Shown: positions 1 to 12,339 of the stretch, piece by piece | Layout: every line of letters starts with the position of its first letter | How positions within the stretch are numbered: position 1 is the stretch's first letter | Source of the DNA: Aradus depressus | Lineage: Eukaryota > Arthropoda > Insecta > Hemiptera > Aradidae | Assembly (NCBI GenBank): GCA_963662175.1 | Contig: OY759215.1 | Span: 19,953,079-20,017,078 of the forward strand | Direction of reading: 5' to 3' | DNA: 64,000 bases | Made by a program: the position numbers and the translations under genes | The notes under the pieces: generated by a model | What the model was told of the DNA's origin: nothing | What the model saw: the letters and a program-made list of their open reading frames with translations, nothing else | Databases searched by the model: none

Positions 1-18
1 TGTTATAATTGTTTACAG

Positions 19-194
19 TCATTACATGCGGCAAGTGGTGGAAGCGCTACGTTACTGTCACGATAATGACATTATCCATCGAGACATCAAGCCCCACTGT
101 GTTCTACTCACAAGTAAAGAGAACTCAGCCCCAGTTAAATTAGGAGGTTTTGGAGTGGCTATCCAGCTTCAGGATGGTCAAACACTCAACGGAG
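19..194 (+). CDS. CASK: CASK internal exon A: kinase-like domain, catalytic loop and GFG segment
   Basis: The exon follows a ttacag acceptor and ends at a gtgagc donor. It begins with the third base of a codon and reads [20 protein letters not shown], then [10 protein letters not shown], then [14 protein letters not shown] is a membrane-associated guanylate kinase scaffold at synapses and cell junctions whose N-terminal CaMK-like domain is an atypical kinase. Two family hallmarks are visible. The magnesium-binding DFG is GFG, and the asparagine usual after HRDxKP is replaced (PHC). The exon ends one base into a glycine codon that the next exon completes. Upstream exons, including the ATP-binding loop, are outside the window. 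Confidence 0.95.
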
Positions 195-439
195 GTGAGC
201 ATCTGTTTTAGTTGAAGACAGACTTTGCGTTTTCATTATGATTTCTGTGATTATCGTATGCAATATAGCGCCAAATAATCTTGTCTTGATTACACTAATA
301 TATAAGTTAACTGCAATTATGTCTATAATCTAGGAGTAAAAAGTCAGTTAGTAATTTATAAGGATCTGAACTCGGTATTTAAAAAAACTAAAAATTTAAT
401 AATAATATATTTTTGGGTAACTATATATATTTATCTCCC

Positions 440-517
440 ATTGATTCTTTTGGTTTTTAGAACCTAATAACATAGACGTTTCGGAAAAAAATGCTATCAG
501 TATTTAAATATTTTTTT
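440..517 (-). repeat. Degraded foldback/Penelope-like motif copy, truncated by a SINE
   Basis: On the minus strand it reads a decayed ACTGAT box, a short C-rich segment, then CCGAAACGTC, like the better copies at 20183-20235 and 7937-7975. The SINE at 520 abuts it. Confidence 0.4.
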
Positions 518-519
518 TA

Positions 520-803
520 AGCTCAAGATAGTGGGTTTGAAACCCGGCCGAGGCCCTTAGTTTATTTTATCTGGGAGGTAAAATAAATTTAAGCACGTCG
601 TCCTTGGGGGGGGGGGGGGGGGGGCGTTAAGCGATGGTCCCGAGTCTATACGATGTCAGGTACTCGTTTAAGAACCCTGCCCTAGGTGAAAATTTAGGAC
701 TCCCATAGTAGAGTCGGGCTCATGTCCACCAGAGTGACGAAAGAGCACTCTGGTAGTAGGCGATATGACCTCGTTGTTAAAGCCCGGGCATGAGTCAATA
801 ACT
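520..803 (+). mobile_element. tRNA-derived SINE copy, 5' end missing, with a 19-bp G run
   Basis: Starts inside the tRNA-like head (box B-like GGGTTTGAAACCC) and runs through the conserved body to CCCGGGCATGAGTCA. Positions 606-624 are 19 consecutive G where other copies read a short CGGATGGGA-type segment. This is either a local expansion or an assembly artefact. Confidence 0.85.
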
Positions 804-885
804 ATTTTTTTAAAATATATATTTAACCTACAAATGTCTTAGTTATCAAACTATTTTCAATTTTATATACTGGATTGAAAGAAAA

Positions 886-1140
886 ATGAAAATGAAAAAT
901 AATCTTTGGTCTGGGACATATTTCCCCTAAGAATAATAACAAGAAATAAGCAAAAAAATACTAGTATCAACCAATTGTGACAGAATAAAGAAAAAGGGAA
1001 AGATGCCTGTAGGAATTAATAAATATTAAATGTTGTAAATATTAAACAGGCAGTGGTTAAAACAATAAAAATAAAGTAGTAAAAAAAAAAATAAATAAAT
1101 AAGAAAACCAATGTAATAATAATGTAAACAATAATAGGTT
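886..1140 (-). repeat. Dispersed repeat U, likely LINE 3' end
   Basis: The reverse complement matches 51300-51549 over about 240 bp. Both copies end in TTCTTAGGGGA, TATGTCCCAGA and AAAGATTATTTTTCAT. The shared 3' boundary followed by an A/T-rich end suggests a LINE untranslated tail, but no coding part is attached here. Confidence 0.5.
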
Positions 1141-1319
1141 ATATATAAATTTCAAAGAAACTCAGATGTCGGAGAAAAAATATATATATTTATTCTCTCG
1201 GACCTCTGATTTTTTTTTATAATTTATATATAACTCATTATTATTGCTAGTATTTACATTATTATTACTTTGTTATATACATATATATGACGGTATCGTA
1301 GTATTTATATGTGGTAACA

Positions 1320-1740
1320 AGTTATGTTCCAACTGGACTCTGAGACAGTGGATTAACAATCTATCCAGTGGAGTGAGAGACCTATAGGAAGACGAGAAGT
1401 ATCTCATAGGAGCCAGCCTTAGGAATGAGAGGTTTGCTGAGTTAGGAGATAATGGAAAAATAGGGACTTAAATGAAAGAAGAGTAGGAGCATGGCCTGGA
1501 GTTAGCCTGGAAAGGAAGGATGTTCTGTAGGAAGGGAAGTAAAGATCAGTGGGATGGGATCTAGTGGATATGGAATTTAAATTGGAGCATTTGGAAGATG
1601 TAGGAGGGTTTTTGGGAAGGTATGGTTTGATAGAGAAAGAATCCTAGAAAATATTGTCGACGAGAGGATGGGAAGAATCATTTTAGGTCGATTTAGGAGC
1701 TAGTCATAGAGATGTGTCTAAATAAGGATTGCTCAAATGT
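1320..1740. other. Purine-rich island of unknown nature
   Basis: A 400-bp stretch that is clearly more G+A-rich on the + strand than the surrounding AT-rich intron, with many GGA and GAGG words. I find no long frame, no internal repeat and no match to the other families in the window. Confidence 0.3.
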
Positions 1741-1904
1741 ATTTTCTGTATCTTTATATATAAAAATATTTTAAGTTGTTTCATTATATTTTTTTTCTGA
1801 GATCTATGAACATCTATTTGAGGTTAGTCAGTATTCTTGTGTATAAAAATTAAAAATTGTTTGAATAATTAAAATGTTATTTGTATATTGAATTAATGAT
1901 GGAA

Positions 1905-2065
1905 AAAAAAAAATAGATACTGATTGATGGGAGTTTTTCCCAAAACGTTTATATTTGCTAGGTTGTAAAAACCAAAGAAATGAATGATAGGAAAGTTGCT
2001 GAATAATATATTATTGTGAATTCAGAATCTTCTTATGCAATCCAAAGGCAACAAATATTTGTATG
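1905..2065 (+). repeat. Foldback family a, single decayed copy
   Basis: Reads a CTGATTGATGGGAG-type box, TTTTTCCC and then AAAACGTTTA. A tail with TAATATATTATTGTGAATTC and AATCTTCTTATGCAA also appears at 8030-8070, on the right arm of the foldback at 7345-8075. Confidence 0.45.
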
Positions 2066-2276
2066 GCGATTACTTTGACCTTGCGGAATATGAAAAAGGC
2101 CATTTATTCTAAAGGTTACAGACTGACTTAATAGTCAGTATTTTCCCTGTCATATGTTACACGATGATAGTTCCGCTTCTCACCACACGATATATTTATT
2201 TCTAATGCAGTGGCAATGAATAAATTTCACATCTACTTTGTGAAAATATCACTAAATAAAACATACGGCAGAAGAA

Positions 2277-2390
2277 ATATGGTCATAAATGAAGTAGGTG
2301 ACATTTGTATACAACATAATACGGACGATATGTAATACATTGTACAGAACGGTGTCTTCAGTTCTTGCTACCACACTTCATTTATGGCCA
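2277..2390. repeat. Possible short foldback
   Basis: Two imperfect arms of about 20 bp (near 2279-2305 and 2372-2392) pair around the words ATGGTCATAAATGAAG and CTTCATTTATGGCCAT. Weak, and possibly a decayed miniature element. Confidence 0.3.
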
Positions 2391-5300
2391 TCCTTTTATG
2401 TTTTAAAATATTTCCGTTCCTTACTCTAGACAACATGGATTTTCTCTAAGAAGATATCAATTACCAATGAATTAAAATAAATAATTTACAAAAACACATT
2501 GGGAATATTTGGCGCTCTGTTGTATATATCGAAAAAAATAAGAATAATAAATATCATGCAGTTGCTACGAAAAGCCAGTAAGTCCTTTGTTTCATTGCTA
2601 AGACATTGAAGTTACATAATTTTATTAAAATTAACTTTTTGCGATTACATTATTACATATTATATATTATATATGTGGTAAAACAATTAGACGGTAAAGG
2701 ACACTGGAAAGAAGTTAATAATAATAATATTTTAATATTTTTTTAAATTATTTAGAATTTAATATTCTGTTTTAAGTACATAAAATAATGGACTTGGTGT
2801 CTTTTTGTAGTATAATCTTTACTATATTTTAATAATTCTTCCTAACCTTAATAATTTCACAAATTGACAAGTATTCACTTTTGCGCTTATATATTTTTTA
2901 AAACTAAAACATCTTGAAGGTAAATATTACAAGACAACATTTGTCTCATACGTAAAATAATATAAAAGACATTTGATATTTTTTTTTAACTCTTCAAATA
3001 GGGCCACTGGGAGAGTTTTGCAAGTGAAGTAGGATCAACCTACCGATTATCGAATATTTGAGTAAAAAAAAACTAAATTCTAATTGAAAAGTCTACTAAA
3101 TTGCCACTAAAGAATAATATACTAATCAATTTGGGCATACTTTGGCAAATGGCTAGGTCTAGTGAATATTACAATATGCATTATTGGAATATAGCATTTA
3201 AAATTGTGAATACTTTGATATGAACAAAATAAAGTTACATAAAATATAGTTATTTACATTAAAAGTTAGAATTTAAATAACCAAAATCAGAAATTAAAAC
3301 TATCGATATACAATAGAGTAAACGTTGACTTTTTTTTACTATTTTCTTTTATCTTGGTATTAGGAAGTGTTGTAATCCTGAAAATAAATCAATGGATTTA
3401 GACTTTTTAGTTCCACTGAACACTATTTGAACATTTTTCTTGATGACATCTGTATTCGTGTGATTCTATAATTCTGATTCAGTAACGATTTGTGGCATGA
3501 ACTTGAAATTTGGAATGAAGTTGCCACATGTCTCAAACTGTCCAGTTTGCGAGACAAATGCCGAAAAACTCTTAAATGATATCTATAACGATATTATAAT
3601 ATATTATATATATAACAACAAAAATTTATTACATTCTTTCGAGCACAATAACTTTGTTCATATTGATTCTATCTCAAATCTGAAGATATTTTATGGTTGA
3701 AAATTTCATTAGGAACTTTTTTTATAAGGACCAATTTTTCTATATGACTAACGGTTTTCGCATCAAAACGTCTTAAAAATTATTGTTATTTTAGGACGGC
3801 TCTGTCTATAAAAATCTCTCAAACTGGTATTTTGAAAAAAAATGTATCCCTTATGAAACGTGCCTTTCAGTTTTCTCTACAACTTTTATCTTAGAAGAAA
3901 TTTTTGATGAAATCAATTACATAAGAGGCTTAGGATAAAATGTACTTGGACCCCGAAGTAAAGTGGTCTTAATTTTAGTACGTCAAAATCTGATCAGATA
4001 CGTATGTTAGGACATGTGACATTTTTATAAATGTTAAGTTCATTGCTGGAATCGTTACTGAGTTAAAGCACTTACAAAATTCCATTCACCCAAATACGGA
4101 AATAAAGACAATCATCGAGAAAATGATCAAATCGTGTTGTGAGGACCTTAAAAAGTGTACTTCGGCTGAAAACTCGAATATTATAAACTTTTGGACATTA
4201 CCATTTTATATTATTTATAAGTAATGTCCTGAGATATTTCACGGAGGCCTATCATTGGGTTCAGTGTTCTTATTTAGAACTTCATATTTAGTCTATTAAA
4301 ATTTACAAAGAAGAACTATTTCTTCAGGGTTTTGTTCAACTCGGTTCCTTCAATTTTACAGTGCTGCTAAGCCGCTTTGCAAGAACGCTTTGACATGTAA
4401 CCTATAAGAGTTCCTCCACTTAATACATGGAGGTGTTATTTTATTTTAACCATATATCTGATAATAATTTTCAATTTTAGTTGAATATTTGGTGATGTAA
4501 ATGTTTTATTGTGTTTTATTATTATTGCTTGGTGAAGTAAAAATAATGAAACATGTGAAACAATATATGGACACTTAATAATGACAAACTTTTAATATAT
4601 TCGTTAGAAAGTACGGTTATAATTTATTTTATTTTTTAATTTAATTTATTTATTTTTATTCTTATTATTTAAATTTTTTATTTTGTTTGTTTTTTTATTC
4701 TTATTATTTTTATTTTATTTTTTTGTTGGTGTTTAGAAAATTTCAGGAATCAAGTAAGACCTGGTCTTTGCCGAGGTGGTCAGGATTACTTGAAGTGTGA
4801 CCAAGAGGGTAAGACTGGCTCTCAAATAGTACTAAACAACCGAAAAAAAAAAAATACAAAATACTCTTAAAAAGCTGACCTTTTGGAGAGTCTTAACAAA
4901 ACTAACCTTTTATACTGCCGTTAGTGTGAGCATCCTTTCATGTGCACTTTGAGTATTAATAATTCTAATTACTCAGTAAGTGGAGATTCGTTATTCACTA
5001 ACATTGTATCAGTTCTCACAAAAAAATTTTATTGTACACAAACAGCTATTTATTACTCACAAAAGTTTATTCACGATTCACTAATGGAAGCCCTTTTTCT
5101 CACTAATATTCACATGCCTGCTACTTATATCAAATTTAATCATAATGCTTAAGAATTTCAAAAATTTATGTCAACGATTAGCTTAGCTGCAGTGATGGAC
5201 ATTAGTAAGTCAATAACGTGTTTTTCCTGTTTAAAGTTTTTTGGCACCTAAGGCTTGCATTAATTAATTTTTACAAAAACACTAAAAACATGTGAGGTTC

Positions 5301-7344
5301 AATATCTCGAATTTATTCATTAATACAAAACAATTGAATTTAATTATTACAAGCATATCTTCAAGTGAACTCTCGGAATTACCAAATCACCAACATAGCT
5401 AAATCCTATAACATGGAAATATTTTAATCCACTTGTTGCCTTGATTTGCGCTAGGTCTACATAGAATTCTTCAACTTCAGTAATACGGCTTCAATATATC
5501 TATCGACTGACACTCGTTTATAGAGTTACCTCGACGGTCTAAAAATGTCTGAGAATTATTGAAGTATAATGAAATTAAGCTCTCAAAACAAGTTCATTTT
5601 ATTTATCATGTAATTAATCTTACAAAAGTGCTTTATTCTTGAAAAATTATAACAGATATGATTTTAACTAATTATCTAGCTGAAAACTCTTTTCATTAAA
5701 TTTTTTTTATTTTTGTGCTTTGGCTACTGTTATTATACAATTTCTTCCTTTTCTAAGCTCTTATTTTGTTTTATATAATTTTGAATTGTTTTTGTTTTTC
5801 AATTACTTGCACAGTTTCTTTTAAATTTCTGTTTATGTCAAAGAGCATGTCCATATTTATTTATTTTAAAATTAATTCCATATTTTTATTTGGTTACTAT
5901 TCTTATTATTTATTTGTTATTATTATGTTTTTTTTTTCTTAATGATACATTTCATATTTAACAATACTTATTATACTTCATGGAATGTAAGAATATAACT
6001 ATAAGAATATCTATTTTGTAAATAAATGGGTGGAGTATTGCCATAAAGCTTATATTTTTTAGTGTAATAAAAGTTTATCTATCTTTTAAAAAATAGGTAA
6101 GGGGTTAAAACAGTTATTAATTTATTATGTGTTACAATGTTTTTCAAAATGAAAGGAACAATGTTTAGGTGTTGTGAATTATTGTTTCTTCCCAGTGGTA
6201 TTATGACTTTGATACTACCCCACGTGATCTCTCAAGTACAATATTGACAGGATGCTCTATCTACGGTGTTTAGTTTGACCCACATATAAATGTGATACTA
6301 TTATTATTATTATTATGTGGTTTGGTTGGTTTCATGTGGGTCAGTTACTAAGTCGGCGCCAAGACCAGTCACTGCCTCCATGCAAAGGAGGAATATTTTT
6401 TTTGGTAAACATCCATTTTTATATGTAACTAACCTTTTGTTTTTATTTATTTTTTTTATTATTAAAAAAATATGTAAACACCGTCCATCCGTTTTGACTC
6501 ACGTGTGTGTTGTGTTTTATTATTATTTCTTTGTGTTGTTTTTTTTTGTTTCTGTTTTTCTGTCTGTTCTCCCTTTTAGCACCTAACTCTCTTTCATATG
6601 ACCACCTCCCCGATTTGGAGAAAATAGAAGCTGCCGAGAACAATGGTAGTAATAAAAATAATAAATATACTAAAACGTTTTTTGTTTTTATTTTATAATT
6701 TAGTAAGAGCATCATTTTGTAGATGAATAGTTAAAAGCTCGGGGCTGTTAGTTTATAGTTGAACTTACGCACCACGTGTTTCCAAACGTTTTTGTTTTTA
6801 TTATTTGTTTAAATATTTTAAGGAGTTTTTGTAAATTGATGTTTTGAGGTTTGACTGAGATCTTGAATGCACTCACCTCAAACAGCAGCATTAAATGGAT
6901 TGGTCTTGAATTTGAGGAAACAAGTGTGGGTTATGCCGCTTCTTCTTGGCAACTATTAATAAATAAGTTTCTCCAAGGCATGCTAAAATAAAATATATAA
7001 TAATAATATGAAATAAATTGCATCCAGTGCTCTTGTTTTTATTTAAATTATACTTTGTATATATTTCAATTTTCTTGAAGAACATTATCAACATAATACA
7101 AACATTTTTCATCATATGCTAAGAAAACAGAGTTAATTTAGTTTTATTATTCACAACAAAACTAACTAGTGGCGGTGGCGTGAACTAAAAGTAATGTCAA
7201 GCTACACAATTCTATATCTAGTGGTTCATACTCGTACCACTAACAAGAGTCAGAGAGGTGCATGAGCATTTCAGCGGGAGCAAAAAATATATAATTTGCA
7301 CTGAATAAATTATTATATTTTACATATGCTATTAAAGGATCTCC

Positions 7345-8075
7345 TCTTTCATTTATTTTTTGCCTTCCAAAAAATTGCAATTACAAATGTTGCGGAAAGG
7401 AGTCCCATCATCAGTGTAGTTAGTCATTTATTGTGACTCATCTCCGGGTTTTATTTTCTAGGTCATATCGCCTACTACCAGAGGGCTCTCGCTCTGGAGG
7501 ACATAAATGAGCCCGAATTTACCAAGGGGAGCACTAAATTTTGTTTACCTAGGTCGTACATAGCACAGGCTCGGGACCATCGTTTAACGTCGTTTTTTTC
7601 ACCTCCCGGATAAAAAAAGTAAGAGCCTCGGCCCGGTTTCGAACCCGCGATCTTGAGTTCAGTAGACTAGTACGCTACCTCTGAGCTACCCGCGCCCCTG
7701 TCAGTTTAATAACAGTTTTCATAATAGATGTGTTCTTTAGGTTAACTATTCCTTCTGTCAATCACAATCTTCCTTTTATAGAACATATTTATTGAGTCGA
7801 CTTTTATATTTGAACTCCAAGTTAAAACTGAACTAAATATTTAAATATAGAAGTCGACTCAATAAATATGTTCTATAAAAGCAAGATTCTGTTTGACAGA
7901 AGGAATAGTTAATAGAAAGAACACATGTATTATAGATACTAATGATGGGAATGCTTCCCGAAATGTTTTTAATTGTAATTTTTTTGAGAAGGCAGAAAAA
8001 CAATTGGAGAAGTGATGCTATAATAATATATTATATTATTATATATGAATTAAGAATCTCCTCACTCAACGCAAA
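7345..8075. repeat. Large inverted repeat (foldback family a) split by a SINE
   Basis: The arms at 7729-7812 and 7843-7928 are near-perfect reverse complements sharing TTATTGAGTCGACTT and TTCCTTCTGTCAA. Homology continues outward: 7358-7431 on the left matches the reverse complement of 7937-8000 on the right, including the CTGATGA / TGGGA...TCCC / GAAA-type core. The left arm is interrupted by the minus-strand SINE at 7432-7698, so the foldback is older than the SINE. Confidence 0.75.
7432..7698 (-). mobile_element. tRNA-derived SINE with tRNA-like head
   Basis: On the minus strand it begins GCGCGGGTAGCTCAGAGGTA (box A-like), carries GGGTTCGAAACCG (box B-like) and ends near GATGAGTCAC. It lies inside the left arm of a foldback. 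The flanks (TAGTCATTTA and TGTCAGTTTA) are only weakly alike, so the target-site duplication is uncertain. Confidence 0.85.
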
Positions 8076-10276
8076 AAGTATTATATTGTAGTTATTTGTA
8101 AAATACGTCTTATATGGGCATTGATTGAAAAAAAATACAATATAATTAAAAAGCTGCCTAGTTGCGAAATGAAGGTTGTACATAATTTCCTATTATGTTA
8201 GATAAGAAATTTTAGAATCGAGACTTAGAGAAAATATAATCTAAATAGAAGAGGAGAAAAAGGATTTTACTTGAGAATTCTTTCTTGTTAATTCAACAAA
8301 TTTAAAATCACTAAAAATGCTACGCTATTAAGATAAAAAAAAAAAGGAGATACAAAAGCCCCTTCAAAACTCTAATCCACTTCACTGTCCTTAAACAGCA
8401 TAGAATAATTGATTCATACAATTGCTCCAGAGGTAAATGACTCATTTTTTCGACGTGTTAATTCGGGTATTCCAATTGAAAAATAACAACTGTTGCATTG
8501 TAAATAACATACAAAATAACAACGTATATTTTTATTACATTTCAAAAATAATCTATTAACTAACTCGCTTGTAGCTCATTTTACAGACCATTGTGAATGA
8601 TTTAGAAGCATGAAAATTTGACATGAATTGAGACGAAATTGCAAATCTATTTCTAATTTTTTGGCTTTGAACGAAAATGGACTATTTTCTTTACGTCTAT
8701 TAGGGTGGCCCATATTTTTCGACCTCGGAATATTCTCGGTCTCACCGACCTATGTTTTTTTGTATAGTTTTTTCCTATGATCGAAAAACAAATGCCTGTA
8801 AAATTGCTGCCCGATCAGATAAAGGGAAAAGGTGCATTGAAAGCGTTGAAGTTTGAGTATTTCAAGTAAAATTGTAAAAAAAAAACACTCCTTATCTGCC
8901 ATGTATTTATAGTCACGAGAAAAATGCATAGAACTTATCTTATAGACAATTTGATTCCCTTATCAGTTCATAACTAACCATTTTACGATAGAGTCGATCG
9001 TTTTCGTCGAATATATCGGTAGGATCTGAGAAAAAGTATCCTTTGACGTTATATTATTTCAATTCAAGTTTATTTGCTTGAATTTTATAGATATTGCATA
9101 CATTTAATTCTTTCATGCTTCATCATCAAGACTTTCAAAATTATGCATTCTCAACAGTATTTATTTAATCACTTCGTCTTATGTTCAGTTTTGGTATAAT
9201 CCATTAATTTTATTATGTTCGCTATGGCTTGCTAAAATGTCGAGAAAACATTCAAATGTTTTCCATCGACCTACCTATAAAATGTTTAAATGATCCGCGC
9301 AGGGAAGAACGGACACGTTCACTGATCATTTCGGCATAGAGTTGATGTCCTCTCATGGCAGAGGCTGCCTTGGAGAAGGTAATTTTTGCCTGAAAGTAGT
9401 AATATTTACCTTATTTCAAAGACATATGGGGAGGGAGGCTATGTCGTGCGTTGCTTTTTACATGGACTTGGTTCCGTGTACTTGAAACTGCCCTTCTCGG
9501 CCTTTCGGATAATATTCTTAATTTTGGGGTCATAACAAACCGATGCTAAATAAAAGTGATGTGATGAAGTCCATTTTGATCCAGTCAGTGGACAAAATTA
9601 TAAATAAATAAACAAATCAACAGGTTTTCATTTTATTATTTTTTGTTGAATTGCTGCATTTGAAAATTTTCGCGCTCCTTCCCTTATCACCCAATTTTGG
9701 ATGTTCTTCCTTTTTTTTTTTTTTTTTTGTATATATATTTTGATGCTTAATAGGATGTTACAGCTCAGATTTTTCTTCCGATTATTGTTTATTTATTTAT
9801 ATTTTGCGAAACAATGTTGGACAAGTTATTTTTTTGTTTTTATTTAAGTCGTTGAGAGAATTGTTTTTGCAAATCACATAATAAACCATATTTCAGATTT
9901 TTTTTATATTAAGTAAGGCATTACAGTTGTAACGTTCTGGCATTGTATGTTGTTCAGAATACTAGTTTTTCAATAGTTTCGTTCTGAGATAACTGTAAGT
10001 ATATGTACATAATTTTTATTGTTATATTTCTTGGCTGTTTTTTGTACTCTATGGCATGAATGCATGAAATTGCTAAAAACTTACATGTAAATATGTTCTA
10101 AACAATTTTAATTAAAACATTATTTTGTTTTTATGTTCTTTGATGCATTTTGAAAGCTCTCTTAATGAATGCCTCTCTTTATACGAATAACATCCAATAA
10201 TAGTTAAGATTAGGTACCGAGGCTGAATTATGTTTGTTTCTTATAGAAGTAATACATTGTTCTTGTAATGCGGACA

Positions 10277-10540
10277 GGTCTCTGGATGTATATATGTAAT
10301 GTTGATTTTTCCCGGCATTTTTTCTATAGGTGTCTTCTTTTTTATTTTTTTGACAATATTTCGGGACACTTTCACGTCCCTTCTTCTGGTCACTATGAAC
10401 CACTATTTAGATTCATAGTGACCAGAAGAAGGGACGTGAAAGTGTCCCGAAATATTGTCAAAGAAATGAAAAAAAAGAAGACATCTCTGGAAAAAATGCC
10501 GGAAAAAAACAACATTTCATCATCCCAGAGAAGTTTAAGA
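10277..10540. repeat. Foldback element, family c, complete
   Basis: The arms at about 10277-10398 and 10412-10540 pair almost end to end around a 13-bp loop. The inner arm carries CCAGAAGAAGGGACGTG, AAAGTGTCCC and GAAATATTGTC. That is a C(T/A)GAAGA box, a GGGAC/GTCCC stem-loop and a GAAA box. The same unit occurs at 17927-18066. Apparent open frames here are by-products of the palindrome. Confidence 0.75.
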
Positions 10541-10910
10541 AACACAATGTTTATATGTAGTCAACTAACATGTTCTCGTTATCGGGCGACTATAAACTTT
10601 ACTAAATTATATAAAAAAAGTTTATTAGAATACTATAACAGAGGCTCTGCAGTGAAAATTCTGCCACATTTTCGGAAATTATATATTTCCTAGAGTCAAG
10701 AAAAAGAAACAAGAAAAAAACAATAATTGTAATCTGTTGTGAATATGAAGATGATTGCTGCAGATGAAAGAGAGATTTCTGTTTTAAGAAGTGTTTATTG
10801 AACACGATCTAATCAGTTTCCTCTTTGCAGAGCCAGGTTTCTCAATAAATATTTTTAAATAATATATTTATGTGCAGCTTTATTCATTTAAAAGTAGATA
10901 TATAATACAG

Positions 10911-10992
10911 GAGGCCGCTACCGATGGTCCCGAGTCTGTACGATGTAATACACCCAGTAGTTAAAGCCCGGGCATGAGTCACAATAACTAAT
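10911..10992 (+). mobile_element. SINE fragment with internal deletion
   Basis: Keeps CGATGGTCCCGAGTCTGTAC joined directly to AGTTAAAGCCCGGGCATGAG. The middle of the SINE body is missing. Confidence 0.7.
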
Positions 10993-11553
10993 TGTTTGTC
11001 TGTAAAAAAAGTTTTAGATATGTTCTCACAATAACAATAATTAAATAATATTATACTTGATAAAGTTGGTTTGAAAACAAACACAAATTGGCCTTCGTTC
11101 TCCGCAAAATATATTAATTTTGTTATTGTTAACGTTTCGATTTATATTATATATATTTATATTATAATATATATTTGCTCAAAATAACAATTAACAATTA
11201 AATAATATTATATACTATTTACAAGATATATTGAAGTTGCACTTGTCCGATTCAGTGAGAATACCTCCCTCCCTACCCGTCAGTGAGAGTGCTTCATGAC
11301 ACCACTCAGAAATAAGATCATTATGCATAATTCGATCGGATTATATACATATATATATATACACATATTTATTTATTATTATTTTTTTTTTTTTTTGTGA
11401 GAGAGGAACGCTGATGTGTTGAAGTAATCAGAACAGCAGTTGCCTCCTCCTAAATAAGTATACTTTATATAATGGCAATAACAACCGCAAAATAGTATCT
11501 ATAGTAGACCACGACAACAGTGCTAGAATGGCAGCAGTTAAAATGTTAACACT

Positions 11554-12339
11554 ATTCATAGTAGGAATTTGCCGCAGGAAGCGGCAGCCGCAATGGGCCT
11601 ACGAATAAATGAGTCCAAGACTAAATATATGTACACAGGTGCAGACGCGAACCCCCATAGCCGAAGCATATCGATTGGCCCATATTCCTTCGAAAGGGTC
11701 AAAGAATTTACGTACTTGGGCTCTCAAATCACCACCAGGAACGAGACATCAGCCGAAATTAAGAAAAGACTTACGGCAGCGAATCGATGCTATTTTGGAT
11801 TGCTGAGGCATATGCGAAGCTCTCTACTGAGCAGGCATACCAAACTCCGACTCTATAAGACCCTGATCCGTCCAGTCCTTATCTACGCCAGTCAAACATG
11901 GACCCTATCTAAGTCTGACGAGAAGGACCTGTTGATATTTGAAAGGAAAATTCTTCGAAGGGTTTTCGGCCCTGTGAAGGACGGACTGGTTTGGAGAATT
12001 CGCAAGAATAGGGAAATCTACGAGCTGTTTGGTGAGGCTGATGTAGTGAGGGTGGTGAAGTTGGGAAGGTTGAGTTGGGCAGGCCATGTAGCCCGAACGG
12101 AAGAGGGCGAAGTGCCAAGAACAGTCCTTGAGGAGCCTTTGTACCGATCAAGAAGAGCAGGCAGACCGAGGCTAAGATGGGTGGATGGTGTGGCAGCTGA
12201 CGCGAGAGAGCTTCTTGGACAGCGAAAATGGAAAGCAGCTGCACAGGACAGAGCCGAATGGCGGAGGCTCATTGAGGAGGCCAGGACCCACTAGGGTTGT
12301 AGCGCCAGAGAGATAGATAGATTCATAGTGTTAGGAATT
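11554..12339 (+). mobile_element. 5'-truncated RTE-type LINE insertion with target-site duplication
   Basis: The reverse-transcriptase C-terminal fragment is flanked by ATTCATAGT (11554-11562) and ATTCATAGT (12321-12329). Both are followed by AGGAATT, with a 3-bp difference between them, giving a 16-19-bp target-site duplication. The 3' end reads GTAGCGCCAGAGAGATAGAT, matching the GTAGCGCC end of the copies at 37323 and 40680. The element ends only 82 bp before a CASK exon. Confidence 0.8.
11569..12294 (+). CDS. C-terminal fragment of an RTE-type LINE reverse transcriptase
   Basis: An uninterrupted frame of 241 codons ending in TAG. It holds the region after the polymerase active site: MGLRINESKTKYM, FTYLGSQI, IKKRLTAANRCYF, LIRPVLIYASQTWTL, ERKILRRVFGPV and LGRLSWAGHVAR, then an RRAGRPRLRW motif. 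This order is typical of the RTE group of endonuclease-reverse transcriptases, which copy themselves by target-primed reverse transcription. The endonuclease and catalytic FADD/YADD part are absent, so the fragment cannot be active alone. No genuine start codon is implied; the 5' end is the truncation point. The lack of stops points to a fairly recent insertion. Confidence 0.85.
   Translation: MPQEAAAAMGLRINESKTKYMYTGADANPHSRSISIGPYSFERVKEFTYLGSQITTRNETSAEIKKRLTAANRCYFGLLRHMRSSLLSRHTKLRLYKTLIRPVLIYASQTWTLSKSDEKDLLIFERKILRRVFGPVKDGLVWRIRKNREIYELFGEADVVRVVKLGRLSWAGHVARTEEGEVPRTVLEEPLYRSRRAGRPRLRWVDGVAADARELLGQRKWKAAAQDRAEWRRLIEEARTH

Noticed and set aside
6317..6715. Overlapping frames of 60-90 codons on both strands
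   Set aside because: Low-complexity F/L/I- or K/N-rich translations of T-rich DNA with no conserved motif.
9280..9490. Possible additional exon (open frame with GTAATT donor-like site)
   Set aside because: CASK reads continuously from the exon ending at 194 to the one starting at 12421, no acceptor of quality precedes it, and the peptide matches nothing I recognise.
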